64,000 bases of DNA. Source: Struthidea cinerea. Its lineage: Eukaryota > Chordata > Aves > Passeriformes > Corcoracidae. Every line of letters starts with the position of its first letter. The first letter of the stretch is position 1. The position numbers were made by a program, and so were the translations under genes. The stretch covers positions 470,679 through 534,678 of the forward strand of contig VZTI01001722.1 of the NCBI GenBank assembly GCA_013397865.1. The letters are read 5' to 3'. Under the pieces are notes generated by a model, which searched no databases, was not told the origin of the DNA, and saw only the letters and a list, made by a program, of their open reading frames with translations. Shown piece by piece: positions 34,960 through 47,515 of the stretch.

Positions 34960-37900
34960 CTGGAAAGAGAAGAGAAATTTGCCTTTACAGACCTATTTAT
35001 GCATGGAAGAACAGTATAATCACTGCCTTCTCAGAGGTTCAAGAAAAAAAATTTACACATAACTACTGTAAGAAAATAATCGTCTTTTACATTAACTAGT
35101 TGTCCTAATGACACATTGCTTGGAAAAGAAAGGAACAAAAACAGTGACTGAAGTTTGGGAAGGCTCAAATTATTGAGATTTATCAAATGTGATCATTACC
35201 AAGTCAAAGTACCCTTTAACACATGCAAACATTAAGTTTCTGCAATCTCCCATCCCTGAAAGTTTTCATCAAAAATGATGGATAAAGCCTGATTCACCTC
35301 ATCTGATCTTATAGCTGACCTTGCTTGGACTAGGAATTTGGAGTAGGAACCTCTGTCTGTCCTTCCCAACATGAATTCTCCCATAATTTTATCACACACA
35401 GCATGCACACAATAAGAAAATTCATAATACTCTTTATATGAGATTCAAATGCAAGTTTAGGAAGAGCATGAATACAATATTCTCTATTTCTAAAAGAAAT
35501 AAGAAATTATCTCCTTTTGGCTTCCCTCATGTAATTAAACTTGAAATAAGGGTAGCTACATACTCCACTGATTTACCCCAGACTTATAGTAGAATATCTT
35601 TGTGAATATAAGAAAAGAGTAGCCAAACCTTTCCTGACAGATTCATGTCCTAATTCTTTTGCAGGGCAGGATCAGACAGCAGTCAGCCAGGCCACTTCTC
35701 ACCTCAAACCTCATTTAAGTTGCCTTTTTTATTTTAAATTATATCAGCCACAGAAGACCTAACTGTACTCCCAGCAAAGTGGGTGGTGGTCAAAGAGGGC
35801 GGCCAAAGGCTTGCCTTAGTAAAGTAAATCAATATCATGGGAAATTTCAATTTCACTTTTGCAGGCACACAAAATACTGTTTCCCCAAAATACAAGAATG
35901 TGAATAACCGTAAGGGCAGTCATATTGCTTCCAGCCTCCTAAAGCTGCTAAGACCAAACTCCACAGCTTGCTGGGGCTGTTCCCTTGTTACAGACCAAAC
36001 CTGTCTTTCTGGTTTCACTTTTGTGAAGCTCAGAACAACCTGCAACAGATCCTTAAAAAAAGAAAATGAAAGAAAAGCTAGCCTTGTTGCATCTTTTTGG
36101 AGGCAGCAAGGTGTTTTGCCCTAAGTAATTTCTAACAGTTGATTTGTTTGTGTATTTCTAGGTCATAGCAGATTTTTTAATTTTTCTTGCATAAAATCCT
36201 CCTTTCATCTTCCATTAAAATTTTTAAAAGCTGTATTATTGGTTTAGCTTAGTATTTTGAAAAATGCCTAAAATCTAGGTCTATAAACACCTTTATGCTC
36301 CTGGGCATCACTAATTTCACCGAGCTGTAGGTACTCAAAATATTTTTTTATTTTGGATGCAACTTTGTTTTTTAACATTTTCATTTTGACAATGAGACTG
36401 AAGCTCTTGAAGAACTTTGCTTCTAGAGCCCTATGCTATTTGGTGAAGATTCTCAAAGTTATTTGTTATTTATGAAATTTATTTTCATAGTTACTGAAAA
36501 CTGCATTTAAATTATAGTTTATGTCATTTCAGTTACCATAATTATTATCAAAGTTATCAAAGGCATGGGAGAAACAAAGTTAACATAACAAGAAGACAGA
36601 GCTCACATATTTCAAAAGGATGAAGGCATTCCTATCAACTATTACTATGTCAATATTTACTTTTAGGTATTTGTACATTAAATACCAAGACCTCAACTGC
36701 CCATAGCTTTAACAAGCAAGTAAAAGTGTATTTGTCTTTATTCAAGCATGCAAAAAACTGGTTTCAAGTGCATATATAGTAGAGGGAAAAGTATGTAGTT
36801 CAATACTGCAAGGAGAGAGAACTTACCTTTTCAACTAATTCCTCTGCAGTTATATTTGGATCGTAAGGGATTGGCTTCCCAATGTATGTGCGAAATTTAA
36901 CTGGAAGTCCTCCATATGGAGGAGTAAAAGGCAATCGAGTGCTTTCATATAACTTCCTAAAAAATCCTGAAATGGTTTATGGGAGGAAAAAGTGAGATTA
37001 CAGTCACAGAAAACACAATCCAAATGTGAAATCTGATTAATGTATAAGTCTTCTTAAAATTGCATGCTTTATTTGACAGTCAGGAAGTTGTTACAGGATT
37101 GAGGCAACTGTCCACCAAAACAAAGCTCGATAGACTTAATAGATCACAGAAATAAGACTGCATTGAAGAACCAAATCACACACACAAACCAGTTATGCAC
37201 AAGCTATTTCCATATTTGAGCTACCTCTGGCCCACAGCAAGTGTTAGAGAATCCAAAGTAAGCAAAAGTCTGAAAAGCAAAATCTAAGATAAAAGCAAGA
37301 GAAATCCGAGAGAAAAGAGATAAAACATTCCAAATACATAAAATATGTTTTTAAGTTCTTACTTCTTTCTTTAAACATCCTATAGCCTTCACGGACATTT
37401 TGAGTATACATTGGAATGATGGGCTAAGGAAACACAAAAAAAAAAAGGTGGAAATGTTATACCCGGTTTGAATTTCTGTTTTAGTGCCTGTTAATGCAGC
37501 TGAGAAAATCACTCAGATACAGAGGGTAATTATCAGTCAGTTAAGTAGTAAACAAGGAATCTTGATATAAAAAACTCCAGAATAGAAATAGAATTCTATT
37601 TTTCATCTCCCACAAACATCTGTTTTAAAGTCACTATCTGTAAATAAAATGACTGACATTGTATTAGGGTTTACATATAACTTCTGTGTTATGTATTTAC
37701 TGCAGTATCACTGACTGGAACATAAAACAAATTTTCCTAGTTTCTCTGTCTAAAGCTTTCATCATGAGTGGTGAATAGGAAAGTATTCAGTTTGTGAAGT
37801 CTTGCAGAAAGCAAGCAGACATTCATGCTTGGCTCATCTCATCTGCTTCTCAAATAAGGTCTAACTGAAGCAGTAATGTTTGGATAAAACTTCAGTGGAA

Positions 37901-40900
37901 AAGACTTCTGCAGATCCCTGAGACAAAAAAGGCAATTGTGTGTCCTCACTGACTTGGACTACACACATTCTGGAGGGCAGATCCTTGAGCACTTACAGAA
38001 CAAATTCATTTCATCATTGTGACTGAAAAGAAACATGCTTGAGATACCTGCACTTGAAACAGTCATATCTTACAGCCTGAGGTAAGGCTTCATAGTGTGT
38101 AGACTGACAGTAGTTGTATCCATATATGCAAAGACTTTTTTTTCTCCACTATTGTCCCTTTTCCTTTTTTCTGAAACTCTAATTTGGAGACGTTGTTGGA
38201 ACAACTTGTCCAGAAGGTAGTGAAAGAAGACTTTTATACTGTTAAGAATCACTACCACAGAACAGAAACTGCAGGATGAGAAAAAAAAAACAAAAACAAA
38301 AACAAAAACCTGGAAAGAATAAGACCTAACTAACCTAACTAGAGCCTAACAAATAACTCATAGTGATAGAAACCATTAAAAGGAAAAAATACGTGAGAGA
38401 GAACAAAAGTATCAAACATGAATAAAGTTGTAACAGTAAACCCTTCAGAACAAGAAATTAAGGGAAATTGTTAGAAATAAACCCTTAAAAAGTAATCAGT
38501 AACATCTTTTAAAAAACATTTAAGTACTGGACACTAAAAATACCACACTGCTTCAACTATTAATTGAATACTATACATCTAAGAGGTAAAATGTTTGAAA
38601 CCTATCTGTCACATAGACAAAACACCTTAAATTTTAGGAATAGTGCAAGAGAAACATATGTTAGGCTATAAAGAAAAGTGGCAACTACAGAAGTTACTCT
38701 CATACAATGATCAGCCATGGAGGTGCAGAGTAGGCAGCAACATTCTGTCTCTAAGCTGGAAAAAACAGGTACACACAAAATCTTACATTTGTAAAGCAGC
38801 ACAACCACATCTGCAGTAACCCACAGATTTATATTTGCTGTGCTGGAACTGAGCTGGATCACAGCCAGCCAGCTTGAAAATCACAGAATTACAGGATAGT
38901 TAGGATTGGAAGGGACCTCTGGAGATCATGTAGTCCAAACCTCTTGCCCATACAAGAGAATTTTATAAATCATAGTTCCTGTTTATTTTTTACCTAACTT
39001 GACTTGAGGGAATTTTTTGGCACAGATAAAATTCAAGAATCTTCAGAAACGATGATACCTCCCCGTTAGCCTGTCAAAACCAAGCCACAGACAGAGGGTA
39101 TTTCTGAAGGTCATGGATGAATTTGACTGAGACAAATATATGTCCCAGAGGTACACTGAGTCATGACATTAAATAGTAACACTCTCTGACTCCTGTTAAG
39201 CAGAGCAGTTACACAAAACGAAGTGTGGAAACTTTGCTGGCAAGGACTGAGGCTGAAACTGCCTTCCTTGTTTGCTTTTCTTCAACTTTTTCAGTGGAAG
39301 AAATATTGAACATCTGTAATTACATGATGGATGGGAATGTCTATTCATATATAAAGTAGGTTTTGTCTTGAAATCCCATTCAAGTAATCTATGACAGGTT
39401 ATTAACCACCATGTAGTCATTTTGATAAAGTATGTGTAGTACTTTGGTTGATGGTTACACTGTATGTAGAAAAAGTTTTAAAAGACCCTTGTAATTCTAT
39501 CTTGTCTTCATTCATGATATCTGAGTAAGTATTAGCAAATTTATATTAATTGCTATGTAATAGAACAAATTCTGATAGCTGGATGAGTCTATCCCCAGTG
39601 TATTTGGTTTTCATGGCTGGGTTTTTGTAGCAGGGGAGCTACAGGGGTGGCTTCTGTGACAAGCTGCCAGAAGCTTCCCCCATGTCTGGCAGAGCCAATG
39701 CCGGGCGGCTCCAGGACGGATGAGCTGCAGGCCAAGGCCAAGCCCATCAGGAATGATAATAACACCTCTGCGATAACATATTTAAGAAGGAAAAAAATTA
39801 TTGCGCATACGTAATTGTGGACAGAGAAGAACAGAGTGAGAATATGCGCGAGGAACAGCCCTGCAGACACCAAGGTCAGTGCAGAAGGTAGGGGAGGAGC
39901 TGCTCCAGAGCAGAGATTCACCTGCAGCCTGTGGTGAGGCAGCTGCGCCCCTGCAGCTCATGGAGGACCACGGGGATGCAGAGATCCACCTGCAGCCCGT
40001 GGAGGAGACCCACACCAGAGCATGGATGCCTGAAAGAGGGCTGTGAAGCTGTAGGAAACCAGTGCTGGAGCAGGCTCCTGGCAGGGGCCTGCAGATCCAT
40101 GGAGAGAGAAGTCCATGCTGGAGCAAGTTTCCTTGGTAGGACTTGTGACCCTGTGGGGGACCTACACTGGAGCAGGCTGTGCCTGAAGGACTGCATCCTG
40201 TGGAAGAGTGACACACATGTTCATGAAGAACTGTTGCCCATGGGATAGACTCAAGTTGAGGTTTGTCTCCTGTGGAATGGACCCCATGCTAGAACAGTAG
40301 AAGGACTTTTCTCTCTGAGCAGTGGCAGAAACAACATGTGATGAACTGGCCATAACCCCAATTCCCTATCTCCCTGCGCCACTGCAGGGAAGGAGGTAGA
40401 GCCAAGGAAGAAGGAAGAGGTGGAGCAAAAGGTATTTTTAAGACTTTTACTTTACTTCTCATTATCTTGCTCTGATTTTGTTACTAATAAATGCAATTGA
40501 TATCCCTAAGTTGAGTCTGGTTTGCCCTTAATGGTATTCGGTGAGTGATTTCTCCCAGTATTCATCTCAGCTCATGAAATTTGCTTTATTTTCTTGCCCC
40601 CGTCCACTTGTGGAGAGCAGGATAGAGAAGCTTTCATGGGTGCCTGGCATCCACTACACCCCAGTCTTTGGTCAACCTGCAAGAGTAGTCTGGTCAGTAT
40701 TGAAAACGATGCAGCAAGAGCAAACAATCAAATTTGATATGTGTCAAAAGATGGGGTCCAGTGACTACCATGAGCCTAACTTTATATAAGAAGTGATACA
40801 TAAGGTTAATATTGTCCCCTCTACTGTTAAATGCACAGCAGTTCTCTCTTTTTTTGTGTTTAGTTATATAAGGTTTGTCTGATTCCAGATTTCCAGAGAA

Positions 40901-43900
40901 ATATCAAAGATGCCCAAACTTCAGTGAAGCTTGCAGGCTAATTACAGCAGTGGCCACCATGCAGGGATCCAGTCAGACTTCCTGATCATAAAAAACCCAC
41001 AAAGCTGAATGAGGGTAATAATAAGAGATATAAGAACCAGCAGCACTCTAAAGGCAAGCCCAGCTCGTAGTTGTCTTTGCCCTCCTGGTAACAGTCCTAC
41101 ATAGTGCCTGTTTTACCAAACATTATGCAAAGGACCACAAGGCCCTTTCACACTGCAAGAATCTTATCCTCAATGAATACCCAATTCATTAAATAAATTT
41201 TTTAAAACCCCCACAAAACAAAAACACAAATTCTGTCAAGAGGAGGTAACAATTTAGGTACTACTATTCAGCTATTTCTGTGTGCTTCTATATTATAGAA
41301 GACTAGTAGAATTAGGAGGATTACTGGCAAGGATTCTTGTGACGTGTTTTGATCAGAGTGGCAATCTATGTAAGGGCACTCAGAGTTTTTCATTCAATTT
41401 TTATTTAAAACCCCACAACCTGTGACATTGCATTACTGTAAGGTTCCAGGTGAAGGGAAAATATCTGGCAAAAGAGTATTCAGATGTTTGAAGTAGCTTG
41501 AAAGACAGATATGAAAGCAAAATAATTAGAAATCACTCAGGTTTTTGAAGGGACACCTCCTTCTAACTGTTTGAGCATATTATTCATTTATTACATAAGA
41601 AGACTATTGGGGAATTCAAAGTGCCCTTATGAATTTGACTGAGTTTATCCCATTCACATTCTGATACTTTCCTAGTAGTGGTGGTGTACAGGCCCACACA
41701 ATATATGAAGTATTGTGACTAACATTTACCAGCCCACACTTTTGAGAAAAAGGACAGGAAAGGGAAGACAAGCACATAAGACTCGACTTTTAAAAGGCCA
41801 CATAACAAGACAAAATGTAGAAAACAGGACACCAGGTCTAAAATTACTTTATACATTGGGTAAATGCCCCTAAGTTTATTTTAGTGTTTATCTCCCCACA
41901 ATCATTTAGAGATAGAGTTATGAAGAAATATTAACCTGACGCATGCATTTTGCACCTTCAGGTCCTTTGTAGTAGGATCTATAGCACAAAAGACCAAAAC
42001 AAAGTTTGAGAAGCAACAAATTAGATGAGGTGCAAAAGAGATATAACTGCACAAAAATCTGAAAGGGATGATAAGAAATTAAAGTTTCATGGGAAGAACT
42101 CAACTCCCTGTACAGATTCGCCTGTATAGACAGAAAACTTTATGTGGAAGGTCAAAGAGCACTGCAATTGATGACATATTCATAAGAATGTGAAGAAAAA
42201 GTGATGGTTGTGCAATTCAAGAGACAGCAGCAGAAAGTGCATGGCAGAACAGAGAAAGCCTGGATTTGCACCAGTATTGTCAGACACAGGAAGCACTAGG
42301 TATGCTAGGTCTAAATTAAGGCAGAAAACTTGCATCTAGTGGTGATGATGATGAGAAGTGGCATTTGGGAAAAAGAGCGGGTTGCTGCTCTTTCAGCTGC
42401 ATGCCGTCCCAAATAAAACAATTTCCCAGAGACTGTGTCAGAAAAGCAGTCTCCCATGTGGATTTAGATGGAAGAAGTCAGAGCTAGTGGTAGAAGATCG
42501 TATTTGTAGATCATCATCCATATGGAAACTACCTGAAATATTGGCCGTGTGTACATTGGTGGGGTACAAATCAAGAGAAGAACATCTCTAGAGGATGCTG
42601 AGGATCTGACATCTCCACTGAACACACTTCAGCGCTCTGTTTTTATGTAGAACTAATTCTTGTTTGGAACCATTGACTAAATGACCATTTGACACTGGAG
42701 AGTATTAGGTCCCAATTCTGGTTTAGTTTCAGCCAGAAGGAATGCAGCTCAGGTATTCTGACGTGCTCCTTGATGTGAATGAAAGCATGGTGAGGGAGAT
42801 GCAAAAACTGCTTCAAAAGTGCACACGATTCAAACTCAGACACTGATGCAGACACATCTTGGGTTAGTTGATGCCATCTTTTACAAACATGAGGAAAAGT
42901 AATGGTGAGGACAAAATCCTAGACCCTCCCAGAATAACTAAGGAGAAAGATAAGGATAATATATTAAAGAGCCGTAAGAAGATGACTGGGTATGTGGAAG
43001 TAAGATAAACATGTAAGTCTACTAGGATAAGAAAAAAGAATGAAACCGTAGGGCAATATGGAGAAGGACCACAGTGAAGATTCCTGAAACACAGTCAAGA
43101 TTAGACACTGGATGCCTGCATAATAGAACTGTAGACATGGAACCGCAGAGATGGATGCTTCGAAACAGTCAAGAAAAAGCTGGACAGTTCCAAAAACCCT
43201 TGCTCTTTGTGAATTAATGTGCTTGACGAAAGTGATGGGAAAAGGAAATGAAATCTTTACTTCCCAACCATTTCCTCTGGAAGATTTTCCAACAAATGCC
43301 CCTAAGCTGTCATTTATAATGAAACACATATGCAGAAAGCATAAACTGGGATTGGTAACTTACGGTACTCACCACTTTTGCTTCTAGAGCAACCTGAGCA
43401 AAGCCTTTTCGATTTCCCCACATGAGCTGATAACTTTCGTCGCTGAACAGAGCTTCTCGAACTCCACCTGGTGAGATGGACACCAAGTATCCATTCTTCA
43501 GTGCAACGAGACACTCCTCCCTCGTACCTGGTATAACACCCGTCACTGCCAACAATAATTTAAGTCCTGAAATAAATAAGTAGCAAATGCATATCAATAT
43601 AACAACATATATCCCAAATACCGCTTGCGTGTAGGAGCCAGATTACAGCTAAATTAAAATCTAGTAGCTATATATTTAGGCTAAGACAATTTTTTACAAA
43701 GGAAGTAAGACACCTACAGAGTAAATGTTGGCAAAATGACAAATATGTGACAATATTTTTTCCCAAATATTATGAAGATGAACCATCTTGTCAGGATCAT
43801 CTCAATTTAAAAATGCTTCCACATGCTATCTTCCATGATTATCAACCAAATTATGCAACCAAAACTTGTGGGTCATAGCTAGGAATCTGAAAATAAGCAT

Positions 43901-46900
43901 CTATTCCTCTCTCCTTCTTTTTACATATTTTAATACAGAAAAAAAAAATCAGTAAAATAAAGATTACTGCAAAAATAAATACCTGACAAGCAACTATTTT
44001 TGGTGTTCTTTTAAAACGTGATGTTTAACATTTTAAACATTGATGGTTTGAGTTGTTAAATTGAGTATTTTGTGGCTAAATTGCAAACTATGTGGATCAA
44101 ACTGTGCTGTTCTAAGACTCTCAAGATGCATGAATGACAGAAGCTAGCAGAGCAATTTCAGCACCACACAAACAGTTCAGTGAATCTCCTTCCTCTGTTT
44201 CCATAACTGGGATTTCTCTAAAAGACAGATTGAGAATCACAGAAGTACTCTATGTTTTCTAATATTATCTTCATATTTTAAATGTATCAGTTTGGTACTC
44301 TGATAGAAAGCAAACAAGCATTTCCACACTCTTCAAATTCCCTGTTCAAACAGCATAGTTTGAAAAGAAATTTTTTATATTAATAAATGGAAGAAACAAC
44401 TCTCGACTGACAGAGATCTGCAACAGAAACTTTGGAAGACAGTGGATAACACAGTGCTGAATCTTGTAATTTAATTGTATTTAATCTTATTGAAGGTATC
44501 ATGTTTGATAGATCTTTCTGCCAAAGAAAGATGTTGACTTTGTTTAATCCCTTTGTGAATTCAGACATATTTCTGTTTTATCCTGAAGTCAGGAATGCCA
44601 CATCCTTATTAAGCAAAGAGGTTCTTCATTTGCTTGGCTTTAAAACTTTTGAGAATTATAATGTTTCACATGAAAATATCATCACCACTTATTCCCCTTT
44701 TCCAGGTCTCACAGAATTTTTTATCCCTCAGCCATGCAAGGCTTCTGTCTGTTGTCCTAGCTCTTCAGAGGAAGCCATGCCACACCTCTGAATCATCCTT
44801 GTCCTTTTATTGTAACTTTATTACTTTGTAGCTATTCCGAGATGGAGAGTGTTATTAATTCACTAGAAGAATTCTCCTGTAACTGTAATTAATTCCGTAA
44901 ATAAACTGAACTGAGATTCAGCACATGCTCATGAGCATTCTTTAAAGAACCAATCTGTGAAGTGTAACATTTCTTTGCAAAAAGTAAGTAAGCATGGGAG
45001 AACAAGTGAAGGCTAGGGAGAAATTTCATTCAGCCTATTACTTTTAGCCACATTTTCTACTAATGCAAAGGGGAGGTCTAACCTCAATTATGTGTAGTCT
45101 TTCTTACCAGATGTCTTTTTATAGCCTTTTTAAAGGTTGACACAACATTTGCCACCTTCTGTTGCTCTAGCATGAACATAATGCAAGCAATATGTTATGT
45201 ACACACCAGTAGTCCAGGAACTGCACAGCTGAGAGCGTTGCTTAGCACTAACAAGTGTGTACTATGTATTTGTAATAAAAAGCTGTGCTAGGGGCACTTC
45301 AGTTTGAAAGAGAACCCTCTTACTTATCCCTTAAAAAAGGAGTTTCCTTTGCAACATTTTGCATAACTTTCTGTTTTCTTGAGAGTACTCTTAAAAGTCA
45401 ATCATCTTTTGATGACTTCATACTTCTGATGTGCTCACTACTACACAGTATTTACTAAGTACACTTGTAGAAAATTCTTGTATTCTTTCTAGGGGTGCCT
45501 GAATATGGTTTTTGCATCAAATTTGTTTGACTTTATGCTACTTGTTTTCAGGAAAACTTCCTTTTCTGAAGATATCCTTCTACTTCTAAATAGCTTCCTT
45601 TATTGTCTATTATTAAAACAGCTTTCAATATTAGTGATATAAAAGCGCCTTTAAATAATCTCCCTCCTACTTCTTCGGGACACTCTATGCCTTGTTTTTC
45701 TAAAATTGAATTATCTTTGCTTCTCTGTATTTTCTCCTGACCAGTCAGCCCTAGATCAATAGTAGAATCTCATCCAGCACTTTGTACTGAGGAATGACAT
45801 TTCATCCCAAAAGTATTGTATGTCTATTTGTTGGCTTTGGAGGGTTTACCAATGTTTTTCACTGAAAATACAGGATATTCTACCCTGTTTGTCCTGTTAC
45901 ATCTACCAACTTTTTGTTTAAAAGTCTAAAACCAGTCTTTCAGTTTAAAAGCTCTCTTTCAAGTATAGAAAATGTAAAGTTCACCAAAACCAGAACATAT
46001 TAGGTGAATCCAGGAAGCTTAAATACAAGAGAACATGTTCTTACCAGGTAAACGAAACACAAAATGATCAGCTACTGACAAACAAATTCTTTTCTTCCAG
46101 ATAAACAGCCTAGACAAAAAGTAAAGGTAGTCTACAGGAATAGCTCCATGGTAATACACAAGAATGCCTGGTCCTTCTGGGAGGTTTTCCACACCATGAA
46201 GCTCATAACCTGTTTGGGATGGAAAGCAATACACTGACAATGATATCTGTAAATCACCTGGCAGTTTAAAAAAAACTATTTACTTTGTTAAATGACTTTC
46301 AGAGAATTGTGAAAGCCTCTGCAGTAGCTTTTAAAATAATTAAGGTCTGGATGGAACTTGTAGTCAATAACAGAGAGAAAGTCCTTCAAACACCACAGCT
46401 TATCAATGGACTGATTTGTTGGTCAGTTTAATCATGAGATTAGACCTGAACCTGACATTTTTCCCAGTGAGGGAACTAAATGATATATATCCCATTAGGA
46501 ACTTCTTGTAAATACTGCAATAATAATATTTTTTTTTAAAAAAATTAGTAACTGGTGTGAAAATGCTTAATTTTCAGAATTTAAGGTAAACAGTCTGGAT
46601 ACTTTCCTGAAATCTGGAAGTATGAATCTCTATTCTGTGTCCCGGAGAAGGAAGAGTTTGGGTTTTTCCATAATAAAGTGCTCCTCTTTTAGAGAAGGTG
46701 AGATGCTTACATTGAAACCATTATCTGTAAGAATCCCAAAGAGAGGTTCTTTCCACAAGAGTTAAGTGTATTCACTTCACAGTGGGAGGGAATTTCCTCA
46801 TAGACATGCACTTCTGTGAATCCTTGTCATGACTCTTCCTACATTTGATTTAGGTTTCAGGTGAAGCCAGACTAGAAGTCTAATGTATACAAAGGCTTGG

Positions 46901-47515
46901 GAAAGCCACAGCTTCAGCCAGCTAAGAGCTCTGTTCCACCTTGTCTGCCTTCATTTCCATCCCTGCTACAGCTCCTGCCATGAGCCATTTGGATGGAATT
47001 GGAGTAGGCAGAGTCCTAGGAGGACATGGAGAAAGTTTTATACTGCAGGATATTCAAAGATGCCATGCAAAGTATAATAAATGTAATTTATTTGCATCCA
47101 TTTGCAAGAAAAAAATTAAAATTAAAACTTCTGTGTATTTACCACTTACTGTAATTCAAAGCTTCAGACAAGGCATGTCGTACTTACCATGCCATATTCT
47201 TGCATATATATCCCAAAAGCTTGCTATAGTTTTTCTTACACTATCCCAAACATCACTCAAGGGATCTGCTTTTACCTCATTGTTCCTCTGATATATTAAA
47301 AGCAAAATATTAGTAAGGTAAATGAAAAAGATGATTGTTAAAGGAACTATAAAAAAAACTAATATTGCACTAATTGCGAGTGAGGCAATGATCAGATAAA
47401 AAAGGTATTTCTTCAGGAACTCCACAACAGTCCATTCTTCCAGTGCATAGACAAGGCAGCCGAGGTTGGTCATTGGTATCTGTCCTGAAGCACAGGATTC
47501 TTTTCTACCTATCAT
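34855..47515 (-). CDS. TMEM68-like: TMEM68-like acyltransferase, copy B (six coding exons, 330 aa)
   Basis: Coding segments in transcript order are 47515-47188, 46209-46045, 43566-43373, 37423-37363, 36966-36827 and 34959-34855, totalling 993 nt, exactly the lengths and phases of copy A. All splice sites are GT-AG and the frame is open throughout. Family features are LEEW at the N-terminus, a hydrophobic hairpin at about residues 39-75, HGAIPVD at 130-136, VADHFVF at 155-161, SPGGVRE at 196-202, PIIPMYTQN at 230-238 and PYGGLPVKFRT near 266-276. It keeps His158, like human TMEM68, but has MFKER where copy A and human have an LGG sequence. The C-terminus is RKSD, a weaker dibasic variant of copy A's KKxx tail. 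Introns are 978, 2478, 5949, 396 and 1867 bp, and intron 3 holds a solo LTR. The enzyme class is inferred from family; the substrate is unknown. Confidence 0.93.
36827..36966 (-). CDS. TMEM68-like: Copy B coding exon 5
   Basis: 140 nt with acceptor TTTCAG|GA and donor AAG|GTAAGT. It encodes RFFRKLYESTRLPFTPPYGG, LPVKFRTYIGKPIPYDP and TAEELVEK. Only 396 bp separate it from exon 4, against 1827 bp in copy A. Confidence 0.93.
37363..37423 (-). CDS. TMEM68-like: Copy B coding exon 4 (61 nt)
   Basis: Acceptor CCTTAG|CCC and donor A|GTAAGA. It encodes PIIPMYTQNVREGYRMFKER. The first 14 residues are near-identical to copy A; the last six are not, losing the LGG segment. Confidence 0.92.
38280..38311 (+). 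repeat. (CAAAAA)n short repeat
   Basis: Poly-A followed by three to four CAAAAA units in copy B intron 3. Confidence 0.9.
38880..38950 (-). mobile_element. Very short CR1 3' end in copy B intron 3
   Basis: ATCACAGAATTACAGGATAG, then TTGGAAGGGACCTCTGGAGA and ATGTAGTCCAAACC. Only about 70 bp, the extreme 3' end of a CR1. Confidence 0.75.
39599..40681 (+). mobile_element. Long solo LTR in intron 3 of copy B
   Basis: About 1.06-1.08 kb, starting TGTATTTGGTTTTCATGG, with a run of imperfect repeats built on GGAGCAGG/CTGCAGCCC/GTGGAGGA and an AATAAA near 40487. I recognise this as a common songbird ERV LTR type. A perfect 6-bp CCCCAG lies directly before the start (39593-39598) and again at 40659-40664, which would place the end at 40658; similarity to remembered family ends would place it nearer 40681. 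Inserted antisense to the host gene. No internal genes. Confidence 0.8.
43373..43566 (-). CDS. TMEM68-like: Copy B coding exon 3 (SPGGVRE block)
   Basis: 194 nt with acceptor TTTCAG|GA and donor GTG|GTGAGT. It encodes GLKLLLAVTGVIPG, REECLVALKNGYLVSI, SPGGVREALFSDE and NRKGFAQVALEAKV. The SPGGVRE block is identical to human TMEM68. Confidence 0.93.
46045..46209 (-). CDS. TMEM68-like: Copy B coding exon 2 (HGAIPVD catalytic block)
   Basis: 165 nt with acceptor AAACAG|GT and donor CCTG|GTAAGA. It encodes GYELHGVENLPEG, YYHGAIPVDYLYF with His130 and Asp136, and VADHFVFRLPG. It is the best conserved exon between the copies, about 72% identical. Confidence 0.93.
47188..47515 (-). CDS. TMEM68-like: Copy B coding exon 1 (start codon, membrane hairpin)
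   Basis: The acceptor is ATGCAG|GAC with exon start at 47518, and the ATG is three bases in, as in copy A. The donor is GTAAGT from 47187. It encodes MIGRKESC..., LEEWTVVE and a long hydrophobic region with a central Pro. Only about 41% identical to copy A's exon 1. An upstream in-frame ATG near 47557 lies in the intron before the acceptor and is not the start. Confidence 0.92.

Noticed and set aside
39782..40248. ORFs of about 100-144 codons on both strands
   Set aside because: They fall within the repetitive part of a solo LTR and have no separate support.
12006..47515. One of the two genes being a processed or decayed pseudogene
   Set aside because: Both have introns, intact splice sites, matching phases and full open frames.
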